NCBI RefSeq assembly: GCF_005239225.2
Contig: NC_133288.1
Span: 10,360,169-10,424,168, forward strand
DNA length: 64,000 nt
Direction of reading: 5' to 3'
From: Populus alba
Lineage: Eukaryota > Streptophyta > Magnoliopsida > Malpighiales > Salicaceae
In this document: piece by piece, positions 63,782-64,000 of the stretch
How positions within the stretch are numbered: position 1 is the first letter of the stretch
Layout of the letters: each line of letters opens with the position of its first letter
Notes under the pieces: model-generated
The model's database searches: none
What the model was told of the DNA's origin: nothing
What the model saw: the letters and a program-made list of their open reading frames with translations, nothing else
Translations under genes and position numbers: made by a program

Positions 63782-64000
63782 TCACGTCGCTTATAAAAAC
63801 CTCTTTCTCAAAAATCTACTGTCCAACATACACAAAAACACAAGATCTTAGCGTTTTGTAGCGAGAGGAAGTAATTACTCGTACCTTTTCATTTTCAGGT
63901 GAATTTTTCAGGCAGTTGAAGCTCAAACGATACAAGGACTATAATGTAAGCTGAAGCCTGCTTTATGAATTTCTCTCTGTTTTTTTTTTTTTCCAGGTCC
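63782..64000 (+). promoter_or_regulatory. Probable promoter and 5'UTR of a gene continuing past the window
   Basis: TATAAAAA at 63792-63799 sits just after a TCACGTC element. About 25-30 bp downstream a leader rich in C/A begins (tccaacatacacaaaaacac). A strong donor CAG|GTGAAT lies at 63898/63899, and a long pyrimidine tract ending TTCCAG occurs at 63971-63996. The two would bound a 98-nt leader intron; another possible donor at 63946 would leave only 51 nt, too short for plants. Frames here carry no recognisable protein, so the coding region must begin beyond base 64000. The gene identity is unknown. Confidence 0.5.

Overview
This window is nuclear DNA of a flowering plant, most likely a poplar or close relative (Salicaceae). 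The evidence is spliced genes with GT/AG introns and typical plant gene families (BZR1, RUB-conjugating E2, DGL1/OST48, plastid GGPP synthase). A nuclear tRNA-Asp and dense Ty1/copia and Ty3/gypsy debris also fit. The AT-rich intergenic DNA is studded with a recurrent ~200-bp hairpin-forming repeat that I associate with Populus. The species assignment comes from recognition, not from a search.

Layout. 1-3000: intergenic repeats and one uncertain small membrane ORF. 3472-5047 (-): two-exon BZR1/BES1-type brassinosteroid transcription factor. 5.1-16 kb: gene-free, with MITE-like copies, several tandem arrays (~95-bp, 65-bp and 32-bp periods) and a compound microsatellite. 16.3-19.35 kb (-): decayed Ty3/gypsy pol. 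22746-24247 (-): five coding exons of a RUB/NEDD8-conjugating enzyme (RCE1/UBC12), with a 5'UTR intron. 28.6-34.0 kb (+): a second decayed Ty3/gypsy element whose integrase is interrupted twice, by a tandem TRIM (three 78/78/77-bp LTRs, TSD GATAT) and by a 1587-bp solo LTR (TSD ACAAC). 35530-39426 (+): 13-exon DGL1/OST48. 42911-43983: non-autonomous hAT-like element. 45510-49984 (+): copia element with TA...TA LTR ends and four nonsense codons. 52224-53324 (+): intronless plastid geranylgeranyl diphosphate synthase. 54751-54822 (-): tRNA-Asp(GTC). 55995-60590 (+): second, more decayed copia element. The last ~220 bases look like the promoter and 5' end of a gene running off the window.

The host genes are unrelated housekeeping or regulatory genes: brassinosteroid signalling, neddylation of cullins, ER N-glycosylation and plastid isoprenoid supply. 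They are not a cluster. The most informative structure is the retrotransposon stratigraphy: exact target-site duplications give the order of insertions, and two elements have unusual LTR features. I found no CRISPR array, operon or biosynthetic cluster.
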